Positions 24,640-36,796 of a DNA stretch of 64,000 bases are shown here, piece by piece. Below the pieces are notes generated by a model that was not told the DNA's origin, searched no databases, and saw nothing but the letters and a program-made list of their open reading frames with translations. Position 1 is the first letter of the stretch. Every line of letters starts with the position of its first letter. Source of the stretch: Pontederia crassipes (taxonomy: Eukaryota > Streptophyta > Magnoliopsida > Commelinales > Pontederiaceae); contig CM060195.1 of NCBI GenBank assembly GCA_030549335.1, positions 25,176,874 through 25,240,873 on the forward strand. Reading direction: 5' to 3'. The translations under genes and the position numbers were made by a program.

Positions 24640-25709
24640 TCAATTTATGACATCAAAAGAATCTTGCCCTCTATCTGCATGCACAAGATCCTTATGGAAG
24701 AGAACTATAAGCCAACTGCCCAATGCCAATGCCATCTTAACCCCCAACTCAAAGAGGTAGTAAAGAAGGAGATGATTAAGCTCCTAGATGCAGATATTAT
24801 TTATTCTATTTCTGTTAGTCTTTGGATTAGTCCTAAAAAGGGGGGTATTACTGTTATTAAATATGCAAGCAATGAATTAGTTCTTACTAGGACTGTTACT
24901 GGTTGGCGTGTATGCATAAATTATCGCAAACTAAATGAAGCTACATGAAAAGATCATTTTCCATTGCCGTTTATTGACCAAATGCTTGAGCGTGTTGCAG
25001 GACATAGTTTCTATTGTTTCTTAGATGGTTATTCAGGATATAACCAAATTGTCGTGGCACCTGAAGATCAGGAAAAGACAACCTTCACATGTCCTTACGC
25101 TTACTGTAGGATGCCTTTTGGCTTGTGCAACGCTCCAGCCACATTTCAACGATGCATGATGGCGATCTTTTCAAACATGAATGAGAAGATTCTTGAAATC
25201 TTTATGGATGATTTTACTCTATTTGGAAGTTCTTTTGAAAATTGCTTGACTAATCTTTCTGCTGTATTACAGCAATGCGAGGAAATGAATCTAGTTCTTA
25301 ATTGGGAAAAGTGTCACTTCATGGTAAAGGAGGGCATAGTTTTGGGTCACAAAATCTCTAAAAAAGGGATTGAAGTTGAGCCTCCCCCCACATCTGTGAA
25401 GGCAGTGCGAAATTTCCTTGATCATGCCGACTTTTACAGGAGATTCATCAAAGATTTTTAAAAAATTGCCAAGCCACTCACAAATCTCCTCTATAAAGAT
25501 GTCCAATTTTTATTTGATTCTAATTGTCTATTTTCGTTTGAAACTTTGAAGGAGAAACTAATATCTGCGCCAGTGGTAGTGATACCTGATTGGAGCTTGC
25601 CTTTTGAACTAATGTGTGATGCTAGTGATGCTTCTGTAGGTGCAGTTCTCGGGCAAAGGAGGGACAAGGTGCTCAGAGTCATTTACTATGCCAATTGCAC
25701 TCTCACGCC
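24640..25709 (+). pseudogene. Athila-like reverse transcriptase and start of RNase H
   Basis: In the same frame as the protease, the sequence gives WRVCINYRKLNEAT, then a TGA at 24946, DHFPLPFIDQMLERVAGHSF, CFLDGYSGYNQI, MPFGLCNAPATFQRCM and FMDDFTLFGSSFENCL. FMDD is the polymerase catalytic motif at about 25201-25212. After a stop at 25459 the frame continues to [19 protein letters not shown], the start of RNase H. At about 25690-25710 the frame shifts, and the rest of RNase H lies in another frame. Confidence 0.85.
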
Positions 25710-26117
25710 CATCAGATGAACTATGCGACTACTGAGAAAGAATTTTTGGCTATTATATATGCATTTGATAAATTTCGATCATATTTGATTTACTCTAAGG
25801 TTATTGTGTTCACAGATCATGCGGCAATTCGACATTTGATGGCCAAGAAGGAAGCAAAACCACGACTATTGAGATGGATACTTTTGCTTCAGGAGTTTGA
25901 TATCGAAGTTAAGGACAAGAAGAGTACAGAGAATGTTGTTGCAGACCACCTCTCCCGACTTGAGTCAACACCCACTGACGAAAATGCTATCTTAGAAGAA
26001 TTTCCTGATGAACAAATTTTCTCAATCTCCCTTTTGGAGGAGGCTAAGGAAAGTAATGAACTTCTATGGTTTACTGATTATGCTAATTTTCTTGCAGAAA
26101 AATGGATTCCCTCATGA
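25695..26117 (+). pseudogene. Athila-like RNase H C-terminal part
   Basis: It reads [20 protein letters not shown], then [20 protein letters not shown] and the tether motif [12 protein letters not shown]. These are the usual gypsy RNase H end and linker to integrase. It is shifted in frame from the upstream RT and ends at TGA 26115. Confidence 0.85.
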
Positions 26118-27350
26118 TGGACCACGCAGAAAAAGAGAAAGTTTTTCGCTGACATCTCCCATTATCTTTGGGAAGATCCATATTTGTTTAAGGTTTGTGC
26201 AGAACAGATTATTCGCAGGTGCATACCTGAAAGTGAAGTTCAAAGCGTTCTGCAACATTGTCACAACGGAGAGGCCGGAGGACACTTTGGTCCCAATCGT
26301 ACCGCCGCCAAGGTTCTAGAAAGCGGGTTGTATTGGCCAACCCTATTCAAAGATGCACATGTATTTTGTAAGTCTTGTGATCGTTGTCAGAGAACAGGTA
26401 ATATCTCTAAACGTGACGAAATGCCTCTAAACAATATTCTTTATTATGATATATTTGATGTGTGGGGCATTGACTTTATGGGGCCTTTCCCTAAGTCAAT
26501 GAACAATGAGTACATTCTAATTGCTGTGGACTATGTGTCGAAGTGGGTTGAGGCAATTGCCACTCCTACTAATGACGCTAAGGTAGTTGTTAATTTTTTA
26601 AGGAAGAATATTTTTACTCGATTTGGTACACCTAGAGCTATCATAGGTGACAATGGCACACACTTTTGCAATCGTTTATTTGTAGGATTAGTGGTGAAGT
26701 TTGGAGTCACCCACTAGTTGAGTACCCCTTACCATGCTCAATCATGTGGCCAAGTTGAGGTGTCAAATCGAGAAATTAAGCGCATCTTGGAAAAAATAGT
26801 TAACTCCTCCAAAAAAGATTGGTCTATCAGGCTAGATGACGCACTGTGGGCTTATCGCACTGCATTTAAAACACCCATAGGTATGTCACCATATATATTA
26901 GTTTATGAGAAGACGTGTCATCTACCCGTAGAATTGGAACATAAGGCTTACTAGGCTACAAAATTTCTAAATCTGGACCCAACCTTGTCGGGCAATGAGC
27001 GACTACTGAAACTTAACGAGCTCGAAGAGTTTCGGAATAATGCTTATGAGAATAGTAAGATCTATAAGGAGCAAACAAAAAGATGGCATGACCAAAATAT
27101 TCAAACTAAGGACTTTCAACCTGGTCATCAAGTCCTCCTTTATGAAGGTAGACTTAGATTGTTTCCGGGTAAACTCAAGTCTAGATGGACGAGGCCACAT
27201 ATAGTAGTCAGTACTTCTCCTTTTGGAGCTGTAAAGATTCGATCACTAGACGGAAAACACACATTCACAGTCAATGGACACAGGATCAAGCACTATTTGA
27301 GTGGTGTCAAACCTGCACAAGTTAACTACATGATTCTGCACGAGCCCTAA
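26118..27350 (+). pseudogene. Athila-like integrase
   Basis: A zinc-binding HHCC head ([20 protein letters not shown], then [11 protein letters not shown]) is followed by the catalytic core with GIDFMGPF (D), IGDNGTHF (D) and [12 protein letters not shown] (E). The C-terminal part has the GHQVLLYEGRLRLFPGKLKS motif that is usual in Athila and related elements. Stops at 26715 (TAG) and 26952 (TAG) interrupt it, while the frame is otherwise kept. The enzyme would have inserted element cDNA into the genome. Confidence 0.85.
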
Positions 27351-28570
27351 GCCAAGGCGGGCAAGTCAAGCTAACGACTATAACTTAGAACTTCTCTGCC
27401 TAAACCCTTATCCTTTAGTATAGTTTTTTTTTATTATGTCTTCATAGTTTTTCTTAACTTCTCAAATTCATTTCACTACGTCAGGTCTTCTGGTTTTTGA
27501 GTCAGTTGACATCAATTTCTGCATTTCTTTAAACACTACTCATTCTTTTCAACTGCTTAACCCAGCCCGTGCCACTTTAAACCCGGCCCGGGCTTGCTTT
27601 CCATGAACTTTTAGCAGGTATACGAAACTCGGGCCGGGTTGATATTCACCCGGGCTGGGCATACGTGAAGGCCGGCCCGATTAAGTCAGAAACTCGGGCC
27701 GTGTCTGGCATTCGTTTATCTTCGCATGTGACCTTACCGAGCCATTTAGGCTGTACGCGATGACTCCGGCTATTTTCCATTCGCCATTATGACGGGAATC
27801 CGACCGTTGAACTGCCAACCACCTGTCATCAAACTACGCCATTGATTCTGTGTGATTCTCGGTGCGGAGGGCCACCTACCCGGGTCGAGTTCGTCTACAA
27901 AACTGGGCGGCGGGGCAGCGGGACCACATCGCTGGATCTCCTTCATCCTTTTTCGATGCCTGCACTTTCCACCGCCTTCGACGTCGGCTACCGGGTCGAA
28001 GTCGCCGCCATAGCTCTAGATCCGTCGCATTGTCGTCGTTGCTGCTTCAGATGCGCCGCATCGCCGCCTCCGCTGCTCCAGATCTGCCGCGTCACCATCT
28101 CTTCTTCCCAGATCGTCGCACCGCCTCCTCTGCTCTTCATCGTCGAAGACACCGCACCACCGCTGCCCCTCCGGCAAACATTTGCCGCCGCGGAACTCAC
28201 TCCGGATGGCGATCTTCTTCACTCGGGTCGGCATTCAACTCGCCCCGCATCCGTCTCTCGCAACCTCCAACACCCGGGCCATGCCACTCTCAATCCGTCT
28301 TGCATCTCCAGTAGAACCCGGGCCGGGTCGCTTATACACCCGGGTCGGGTCCTTCGATCAATAGCATCTTCTACGACAACTCACACTGGGGCCGAGCCCC
28401 ATTCAACCCGGGCCGGGTTTCTTGCACAGAGGGATTCACTTGTCAGTGTTCAACATGCAACCTCGCCGGAAGGCTGTTGTCCATCGCTCTTCTGCCACTG
28501 ACGCTCCACGACAGGAGGAACGACCCACCAGTTTGGAGTTCAGGGATTCTACCCAACACAAACGCCATAT
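27351..28570 (+). other. GC-rich spacer after Athila pol
   Basis: The segment is rich in CCCGGGCCGGGT-like words (about 27560-27710, 28215-28240 and 28315-28420), like those in the LTRs. Open frames of up to 219 codons exist on both strands here but show no domain, and I read them as a composition effect. Confidence 0.6.
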
Positions 28571-29601
28571 CGATATGCATTCTTTTTCACTATTACTCCT
28601 CCGGTACGCATGCTTCAAAACAATGGCAGAGTTGAATATTGATGCTGATATTATGTTATTGAGATGGCGGGGATGCGTACTTTTCTAGATCAACGGTGGC
28701 CGACATACGAGAATTTGTGCCATGAATTCTTCAGTTCATATGCTTATGAGTGCTCTGCTCGACGCCATCGAGTTAGCTTCTGACTTTTTAATAATGAATA
28801 TGACTTCCCCTACTGGAGTCTTTTGCGACCTCTCCTGAGTTTTAGGGAGCTTCCTTCTGGAAGGCAATAACAAATGATGAGCCCTTCCTTCCTTCCTTCC
28901 CGCGCAAAGGCAAGTCTTATTCAGAATCCAGTATTTCGATATGTCCACAGGATCATCTCTTATACCATCTGTGGTAGAGGAGAAAGCAAGGGTGCTATTA
29001 ATACTAAAGAACTGGAGATATTGTGGGCTATGGTGGAAGGAAGGCAACTTAAAATTGGCACCATCTTAGCCGACAATTTTTAGAGACAGGCATCCAGGTC
29101 TTTATGCAAAGTTATTAATGGTGGCCTGATTACTGCTATAGCCCTTTATTTGGGCCTTGACTTGTCATCTCTTAAGCCCATCGACCCACATTTATTGGGA
29201 TGACCACAGTTCTTCAGATGAACCTTGTCGAGAGAACCTCAGGTGATCTGGTCTTCAAGTTTCGTAATAGGGTCGAGACATTACCGTGCACTGATGCTGA
29301 TCACTTCACTATCTTCGATCATGCAAATTGGACATACTTCCCTTCTTTGAGACAGATGGAGCCTTGCCATATAGCAGACCCTCATGCACAACCAGCTTCT
29401 TATGATGAGGATCCAGTACCTCTGCAGGACGAGGGGCCTTCACAGCCACCCTTTATGGCTCCGAGTCCACCACCACAGCCCGAGACCACATCTCAGACGA
29501 CCTATGCATCTGCCTCTGCTAGTTTCGATGTCTCGGCTTTGTTGGATACATTAGCCGCGCTTCTTGCAGGCCAAGAGCGACAGTACCAGCTGATGCAATA
29601 G
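28571..29601 (+). pseudogene. Athila-type third ORF (downstream of pol), broken
   Basis: Pieces in different frames include IQNPVFRYVHRIISYTICGR, then ESKGAINTKELEILWAMVEG and ILADNF, GGLITAIALYLGLDLS, and from 29200 a 133-codon frame starting MTTVLQMNLVERTSGDLVFK with a proline-rich, glutamine-rich tail. This pattern matches the ORF that many Athila-like plant elements carry after pol, sometimes called envelope-like, whose function is not established. It is interrupted by several stops. Confidence 0.6.
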
Positions 29602-30303
29602 CACCATCAGGGGACTTAGGCTTAGTTTCGACAGCTTAGCGATCGCCAGGATCACCTTGAGCAGTTGGTTCAGGACTACTTCGGGCAATATCCACCATCT
29701 CCACCGTCTCTAGAGATGGGCTAGCTGGTCTTGTCTTTTTCTTTCTTCTTTTCTATCTTCTTGAGTCTTTCATCTTGTACTCCTTACCTTGTTTGGCTAA
29801 AACGAGGACAGTGTTTAGTTCAAGCTTGGGGGAGATTGCATTTCATGCATCATATTTGCTTATTGTACTGCATCATCATGTTTGCTTTCTTTTAGTATAG
29901 CATGTTTGCTTTATCGTTGCATCTTATGAAAATCCATAAAAATTTCAAAAATTTCAAAAATCACAAAAATACCACTCACCATCATTTTTCCTTATTGTTT
30001 GTTCTTCTTTTTTTGCACTTAAGTGAAATTTAAGGACACCCTGTGCACTTATGAAATTCTATTGCCATAATTTTATCTGTTCCGTCACCTGAGTATTGTG
30101 TAATTTGGAAAGTGTATGTTGCCAAGTAAAATCATGGATACTTAGACCACTGATTCCTGTTCATGCTCGCATTTCATTTCTTATTTCTATTTTATGTCTT
30201 GATGGTAGTAGCCTTTTTATTGAATGCATAAAGTATTTTATGAGCTTAAGATAAATAAATCTGAAAGAGGGTTAGTTAAATCCCAAAAGTTATAAGAAGG
30301 TAA

Positions 30304-30637
30304 AACTGTGTTATCCGGAACCTGGGTGTGTTCGGGTGACTAGATCCGTAGGGGATTCTTGCCTGGGGACCTAAGGGCAACTGCTCTGGGATCCGTCGGT
30401 CGAAAGTCCGCTACATGAACCACCTTGCGCAATATGGAGAAGCACAAGAGTACCAAATCAGTAAAAGAAACAAGTTTTAAATAATGCAAAATTGTGTTAT
30501 CCGAAACCTAGGTGTGTTCGGATGATTAGATCCGTAGGGGATTCTTGTCTGACGACCTAAGGCCAACTGGTCTGAGGTCCGTCGGTCGAAAGCCTGATAC
30601 ATGGACCACCTTGCGCAATATGGAGAAGCACGTGAGT
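30304..30637 (+). repeat. Two ~185-bp tandem units in the Athila 3' untranslated region
   Basis: Both copies contain TAGATCCGTAGGGGATTCTT, a GTCCGTCGGTCGAAAG word and ACCACCTTGCGCAATATGG. The first starts at about 30304 and the second at about 30488. Confidence 0.85.
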
Positions 30638-30944
30638 AATCAAGTCTATAAATCAATAAGAAGGGAATAAAATAAAATTAAGCTCACTCTATACTTTTTG
30701 CATTCTACATTAATGCTATTATTTGATAGATTATATGTTTTCTTGCACGGAGCTGAACTAGAATAAGTTTAAACTATTTAAAGATCCAGAAATTTTATAA
30801 GGCTAGGCTATGGATTGTGGTTAGATACTTTGGTGATGGACTTGTAAAATGATAGTAGTGGAAAAGTATTAGTCACGGGGTGGAGACTATGATGGTTCAA
30901 TTATGATTCTTGAGTCTTGCCTTGGATCTTGCTTGAGGACAAGC

Positions 30945-30967
30945 AAGAGTTCAAGATTGGGGGAATT
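30945..30967 (+). other. Polypurine tract of the Athila-like element
   Basis: AAGAGTTCAAGATTGGGGGA and the following AATTT abut the 3' LTR. A similar AAGCTTGGGGGAGA tract lies at about 29822-29836. Confidence 0.8.
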
Positions 30968-32936
30968 TGATGCATGCATTATTATACATGTTTTCATGCA
31001 TCATTTTATATTATTTGTTGTAGTTTTTACCATTGAATGCATCTACTTTTTCAATTATTTCTCTAAAATTTGTTAGAGTCCAAAACTATCAACTTTCATT
31101 GTATTTTGATCTCAGGAGTGTCAAGTTGGAGGTGCAGAGCGATTGTCACGAAAGAGCAAGAAAATCGGAGCAGAAAATTGATCCTGAAGAAGAACTCAGG
31201 CCGGGTCAATAGTACACTCGGGTCGGGCCGATCGTAAGACCAAACCCGAGTCAGATTTTGCGCGACAAAAGAATCCGGGCCGGGTTTGCTTATCAGACAG
31301 ATTTTATCAGACGGCTCGGATTTTCGCCTTGTTGAACACGAAATTAATATCTCAAAACGGCGTGCAACCCTAGGGGGACGTTCTTCCCTATAAATACTAC
31401 AGTTTGGAGGCCTTGTACGGATCCCCTGATTGATGAATTCGCGTGCCCTAGCCACCTAATTTCCGAGAGAAAATTATGCAGGGCTGAATTCTGAAGCAAC
31501 TTGGAGTCGTTCCGGCGAACCCTTGCGACGACCACACGGCCGAGGCTCGTGACAGAGGCATCACCGGATTCCAGGAAGTATACTTTAGTAATATTTCTGA
31601 TGAAATTCATGTTTATCATTATTGATTTGATATCAAAACAATTCTGTATGGAGTAGTTTTATTGTTAGGGGAAAACTGAGTTGAACTCTGTTTATCTCTC
31701 AATTTATTTGAAAAATTAGACCTTTGTTAAATTGCAATTCGTGCATGGTTAATGTTAGAATATTGGATAATCTTCATGTCGTGTTATTCTGCAAGTTTTT
31801 GCATGATTAGTCGTTAAATTTTCTTCCGAAATTCAATTTGATTCCTGAGTTCTATTATCATTGAACCCGGACTGAGTGACATCAAACTTGGGTCGCGTTG
31901 TTTTTCCGTTTTAATCACTGTTGTTCTTTTCGGTGGAACCCGGACCGAGTTGTTTGTGCCCGGGCCGAGTTGTTCGGAACCCGAGTTACTTCTTCTCTGC
32001 TCGGGCTGTGTTGACTGCGTAGTGTAGAATCGAGGGTTTTTCTGTCTGAACCCAGGCCGCGTTCAGTAGAACCCGGGCTGTGTTCAGTAGAACCCGGGCT
32101 GAGTTAGTGTGTTTTTCTTGTCGAAACCCAGCTTTATTGTACAGACCCGGGCCGCGTTCTGCGTAACTCAGGCCGGATATTAGTTTGGAGTTTCTAATCG
32201 ATATACTTCGGATTTGATTGTTATTTCTTGTGGATTTAGAAGGATTTTTACTCTATGCATTCTGATCAGGGTTATGTGTAATTTGATTGAGTTTTCAACT
32301 GTTTTGACTTAATCTTGATTAGAATAGCTAGGTTCTCGAGATTTTGAGTCCTTTATATTTAACAATCCTTCTTCATGCATTAATGCATCTCGATTAAAAT
32401 TTGATTATTATGTTCTAAGTTTTCAAAAATCATAGTTTTAGTTTGATCAGAGATAATTAGTTCTCAAGTTTTTTAGCACTATATTTATGTGTATAAGTTG
32501 CATTTTAAAGCAATTCGGTTCAAAGTAAGATTATCATTGATTGAGGTTTCAACGGCTTTAATGGCACTTTTATAGGATTAGTTTGATTCTCAAGTTTTTG
32601 AGATCAATATTTATAAGCAACTCCTTTCCATTAGAAGTATAATTGGTGATTTATTGATTATTTGAGAGATAACAGGGGGATACAATGTTAGACCCTAACT
32701 TATCATTTTTATCGATTTTTCCTCTACTAAGCACCATTTTCATTTATTTTCTCACTTCCTTTTTTTCTTAATTGATAAATTGAAAGTAAATTCCTCGATT
32801 GAATTTTCACAATAACTTTTGGAGAAAAAGATTATTAATCTTCAGTCCTCGTGGGTTCGGCATCCTATTCACTCTTTATTACTTGATACAGTCTAGTATA
32901 CTTGATAATATATTTGCGCTTAATTTTCACGCATCA
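30968..32936 (+). repeat. Athila-like 3' LTR
   Basis: It is 1969 bp long, homologous to 20046-22009 from end to end. It has lost about 24 bp near 31280 and gained a short tandem repeat of AGAACCCGGGCT near 32060-32100. Confidence 0.9.
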
Positions 32937-32941
32937 CCTGT
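32937..32941. repeat. Right target-site duplication of the gypsy element (CCTGT)
   Basis: It pairs with CCTAC at 20041-20045. Joining the copia sequence across the insertion restores the expected reading of the RT tail. Confidence 0.7.
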
Positions 32942-33841
32942 CAGTGCTCCTTTCCTGGATTGTTCATAAATCTACCAATCACACTAACGGCATGCGCAAT
33001 ATCAGGTCTTGTGCATACCATAGCATACATCAAGCTTCCGACTGCACAAGCATATGGAACTCGAGACATATACTCCTTTTCTTCATCAGACATAAATTCA
33101 GTTGTAGAAAGGTGCACATTTGAAGCTGATGGAGTACTTAAGGTCTTCGCTGCAGACATATCGAACCTGGATAAAATCTTCTGAATGTAACTTTTTTGAG
33201 ACAGAAAGAGTTTATCCTTTACGCGATCCCTGTAAATCTTCATCTCTAAAATCTTCTTTGCTGCACCAAGATCATTCATATCAAATTCTAAACTAAGGAG
33301 CTTCTTCAAATTCTGAATGTCTTCCATGTTCTTGGCAGCAATTAACATATCATCAACGTACAAGAGCAGATAAATAGTGGAATCACCCTCCACCTTTTTG
33401 TGATAGACGCAACAATCATAAGGGCTCCTGTTGAATCATAAAACTATCGAATCTCTTGTACCACTGCCTCGGTGATTGCTTCAAGTCATATAATGACTTC
33501 TTCAATCTACAGACTTGGTCTTCTTTATCTGGAATAAAGAAATCCTTTGGCTGACTCATGAGGATGTCTTCTTCAAGTTCCCCATGTAGAAAAGCTGTCT
33601 TTATGTCTAATTGCTCGAGCTCCAAATTCTAATGTGCTACAATGGCAAGTAGCACCCGAATGAAAGTGTGTCTGCCAACTGGAGAGAAGATCTTATTGTA
33701 GTCTACTCCCTCTTTTTGATTGTAGCCTTTAGCAACTAGACGTGCTTTGAATCTGATGCCTTCAGCTTCTGGACTTGCAATCTTTTTCTTGAAAATATAC
33801 TTGCATTCAACGACCTTTCTACCTTTTGGTAACTTGACCAA
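32942..33841 (-). pseudogene. Copia reverse transcriptase (proximal part of the split pol)
   Basis: Minus-strand pieces in order are [30 protein letters not shown] and FSPV, then ELEQLDIKTAFLHGELEEDI, SLYDLKQSPRQWYKRFD, and LLLYVDDMLIA, where YVDD is the copia catalytic motif. The piece ends at NNPGKEH, where the gypsy element inserted. Frameshifts near 33630 and 33400 and missing residues make it non-functional. Confidence 0.85.
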
Positions 33842-35460
33842 CTCTCAAGTCTGATTGTTGTGAAGAGACTCCATCTTTTCACTCATTGCTGCAATCCACT
33901 ATTCCGATTCTGCACATGTGATAGCATCCTTGTAATTCAATGGCTCTGGTGACTCCGCCTCTTCAGCTACTTGGAATGAATATGCAACCATGTCCTCAAA
34001 GCCATAATGCTTCGGAGGACCTACTTGCCTGCGAGCACGTCCTGCAGTCAGACTTGTCATTGCTTCTTCTGTTTGGTCCTCAAGTTCAGATTGTTTAGCT
34101 TGATGAGATTCTTCTCTCTCATTATGAATTGGAGTCAATCCAAACTCCACCTGTTTGTTGACACCCTTCTCTGGTGACTCAACAACATCTAATTTCTGCT
34201 TGAGCATAGACATCTCATCAAAAGATATGTTTCTGCTGTGAATAACCTTGTGCTCCAAGGGAGACCAAATTTTGAAGCCTTTTACACCTGCACCATATCC
34301 CACAAAGACTCCTTCTTTGGCCCTTAGTTCCAGCTTTCCTTTGCTGACGTGATAATATGCTGAACAACCAAACACGTTCAGATTAGTATAAACAGCATGA
34401 TTTTCTGACCATACCTCAATGGGAGTCTTCAGATCGATCGCGGTTGCAGGACTCCGATTGACAAGGTAACAAGCTGTGCTAACAGCCTTAGCCCAGAATG
34501 ATTTGTTCAGACCAGAATTAGAGAGCATGCACCGTGCCTTCTCTCCAGAAAAGTTCTGTTCATGCGTTCTGCTACACCATTCTACTGCGGTGTATCTCTG
34601 ATGGTGCGATATCTCGCAATGCTTTCATCCTTGTAGAACTGATCGAATTCAGATGAACAGAATTCTAAACCGTTATTTGTACAAAAGCGTTTCACCTTTC
34701 TCGATGTCTGATTTTCCTCCAGAGTCTTCCACTGTTTGAAAGCTTTGAATGCCTTGCTCTTGTGCTTCATCATGAATACCCATATCATCCTTAAGTAATC
34801 ATCTATCACAGATAGGAAATATTTGGAACCTCCTAAAGATGGAACACGAGAGGGGCCCCAACAGTCAGCGTGAATGTAATTGAGTGTTGCATTCATCTTG
34901 TGCACGACTTTGCTGAATTGATGTCATTTTTGCTTGTCATAGATGCAGTGTTTGCAAAATCCGATTTTAAATATCTTCTGACCATCCAAAAGATTGCGCC
35001 TGCCGAGGATATTCATCACTTTCTGACTCATATGTCCAAGTCGCATGTGCCACAACTTGGATGCTTCTGATTCTGATTTGAATGAACTACCTACTGCAGC
35101 CACGCCAAAAATTACTGTGCCTTATAATATGTACAAGGACTTTTGTCTGACTCCCATCATGACTTCAACATCACCCTTGGTGACCGTGAGAACACCTCCT
35201 ACAGCAGACATCCGACATCCTTTGGAGTCCAAAACTCCTAATGATATCAAATTTTTCTTCAGTTGCAGAACATGATGGATCTCAATGTCCTCACCCGATT
35301 GTCGTGACTTACGATCTCAATTGAGCCGATTCTAATTATTTTACAGGCTGCATCATTGCGCATGATGACGTTTCCGTTATCAATATTCCGATAAGTCAAG
35401 AACCACTCTATGTACGGAGTTATATGATAGGAACATCCTCAGTCGACTACCCAACTCTCC
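33842..35460 (-). pseudogene. Copia protease and integrase region, broken
   Basis: Near 35440 the minus strand reads VVD*GCSYHITP, the copia protease site with its serine codon now TGA. At 34905-34582 lies the integrase core with YIHADCWGPSRVPSLGGSKY and FLSVIDDYLRMIWVFMMKHK. After a stop and frameshift near 34580 the C-terminal half continues at 34528-33899 with SFWAKAVSTACYLVNRSPAT and GYGAGVKGFKIW. The order protease-integrase-RT is that of Ty1/copia. Confidence 0.8.
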
Positions 35461-35495
35461 TCCAAGCATCTCTGATCAGACACCATAAAGTCAAA

Positions 35496-36288
35496 TCATC
35501 GAGCTACTGCAGCAACCGTGCCTTTCTTCTTCTTCTTGGGGCAATCCTTCTTCCAGTGACCCGATTCTTTACAGTAGTTGCAGATGTTCTTCGGATTAAT
35601 GTTCTTCTTCTTCTTCGACTTATTCTTTTTAGGGTTTGTCTTTTCTGTGGTTATTACCAACCCTGCGGCTTGAGTCTCCACAGCCTTGCCAAACGCCCTA
35701 TGACGAAGTTCATGAGTATGTAGACTCGATCTTACTTCTTCCAGAGTAGTTGTGTTATAACAGATTGTTCGAAATTTTCGTACGACAGAGGAAGAGATAA
35801 CAACAGAAGTAGAGCAGTATTTTTATCTTCAATATTCACATCTATATTTCGTAATTTCATCAACAGAGTATTCATCTGATCAAGATGATCTTTCAGAGGG
35901 GTACCTTCTTATATGCGGAGGGCGAATAGACGTTGCTTCAATAGCAACTTGTTGATCAGAGACTTGGTCATGTACAGACTCTCAAGTTTCGACCATAGAT
36001 CGGCCTTCGTCTCTTGATCGTCGACTTCGATAATCACCTCATCCGCCAGACACAACAGAATCATAGAGTGCGCATTCTCTTCTTGTGCCACCAAACTTGC
36101 GAGGTCGGACTCCTTTTCTTTGCCCTTCGAGTCTTTCTCCTTCAGTTTATTCTTTGACATGTTTGCGAGCAGCGCCCATACTCCCTGTTGTTTCAGAAGT
36201 GCCCGCATCCTGATCTGCCAGAGACTTAAACTATTTCGTCTTGTAAATTTCTCGATGTTCACATTGTGCGATGCCATCTCTACGCTTG
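35496..36288 (-). pseudogene. Copia gag, broken
   Basis: From about 36288 the minus strand reads MASHNVNIEKFTRRNSLSLW and on to IEVDDQETKADLWSKLESLY, the usual copia capsid pattern. A zinc knuckle (CNYCKESGHWKKDC) lies at about 35590. The frame breaks near 35905 and between the capsid part and the knuckle. Upstream in-frame codons lack support, so the internal ATG before MASHN is preferred. Confidence 0.8.
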
Positions 36289-36312
36289 GCGGAGGATCAA
36301 CGATGAAACCTC

Positions 36313-36324
36313 GCTCTGATACCA
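36313..36324 (-). other. Copia primer-binding site, tRNA-Met type
   Basis: The minus strand reads TGGTATCAGAGC, 3 nt from the LTR edge. Confidence 0.9.
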
Positions 36325-36327
36325 ATT

Positions 36328-36758
36328 TGTTAGGATTTCTACACGAGAAAAATTATGCGGCGAAAAAACCTAAGAAATTTAAGGCGACGCAAAGTTTTAT
36401 TACATGGAAGAAACAGAAGAGGATTACATGATCAGATTGATTTCTCTTTGACCCCCTAGAGAGTTTATATAGGCATTCCCTTTAACAGATGATAGGAATT
36501 ACTGACCGATTGGGATTCTAAATTAATCTTAAAAAATAAGACACCTATCTCGTGATAAGAAAATAAATCAAATCCGAATCACATACAGAATACCTCTAAA
36601 AAATTCCTTATCAAATCGTGATAAGGAAATAAATTAATCCCCAAAAATAAGACACCTATCTCGTGACCGGACAGCGAGACCCCCTAGGGAAAATCAGCTG
36701 AAGTGCCTGATTGCATTAGGGGGACACATTGGGTTCAGATTCAAGACATTATCAACAC
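36328..36758 (-). repeat. Copia 5' LTR (right copy)
   Basis: It is 431 bp and TGTTAG...CAACA on the + strand. Both LTRs keep the tandem AAATAAGACACNTATCTCGT words. Confidence 0.9.
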
Positions 36759-36796
36759 CCTCAAACCGATGTAGTTGGAAGAAAATTTCAGTTGAC

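Larger units (their letters stand above)
20046..32936 (+). mobile_element. Athila-like Ty3/gypsy retrotransposon nested in the copia element
   Basis: LTRs at 20046-22009 and 30968-32936 start TGATGCATGCATTATTA and end TTTTCACGCATCA. A GGCGCCATTGCCGGGGA primer site (tRNA-Asp type) follows the 5' LTR. AAGATTGGGGGAATTT precedes the 3' LTR as polypurine tract. Between them are gag, protease, RT, RNase H and integrase in gypsy order, then a 3' open region like the extra ORF of Athila elements. Stops and at least one frameshift break the coding region. By eye the LTRs differ by about 5-7% plus one deletion of about 24 bp, less than the copia LTRs, which fits a later insertion. Confidence 0.9.
19223..36758 (-). 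mobile_element. Ty1/copia retrotransposon, split by a gypsy insertion
   Basis: LTRs of 431 bp each lie at 19223-19653 and 36328-36758, both TGTTAG...TCAACA on the + strand. They differ at roughly one base in seven or eight by eye. On the minus strand the right LTR is the 5' LTR, with a TGGTATCAGAGC primer site at 36313-36324. Domains run gag, protease, integrase, RT, RNase H in copia order. The RT/RNase H part is interrupted at 20045/32937 by an Athila-like element. Without that insertion the element would be about 4.6 kb. All frames carry stops, so it is inactive. Confidence 0.9.

Noticed and set aside
27842..28501. 219-codon + strand open frame in the Athila-like element
   Set aside because: It lies in a GC-rich stretch with competing frames on both strands and no domain. 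Composition explains it.
31096..31619. Minus-strand open frames of 90-120 codons
   Set aside because: They fall inside the Athila-like 3' LTR and are not kept in the other LTR copy.
35424..35723. 99-codon + strand open frame
   Set aside because: It is antisense to the copia zinc-knuckle region.
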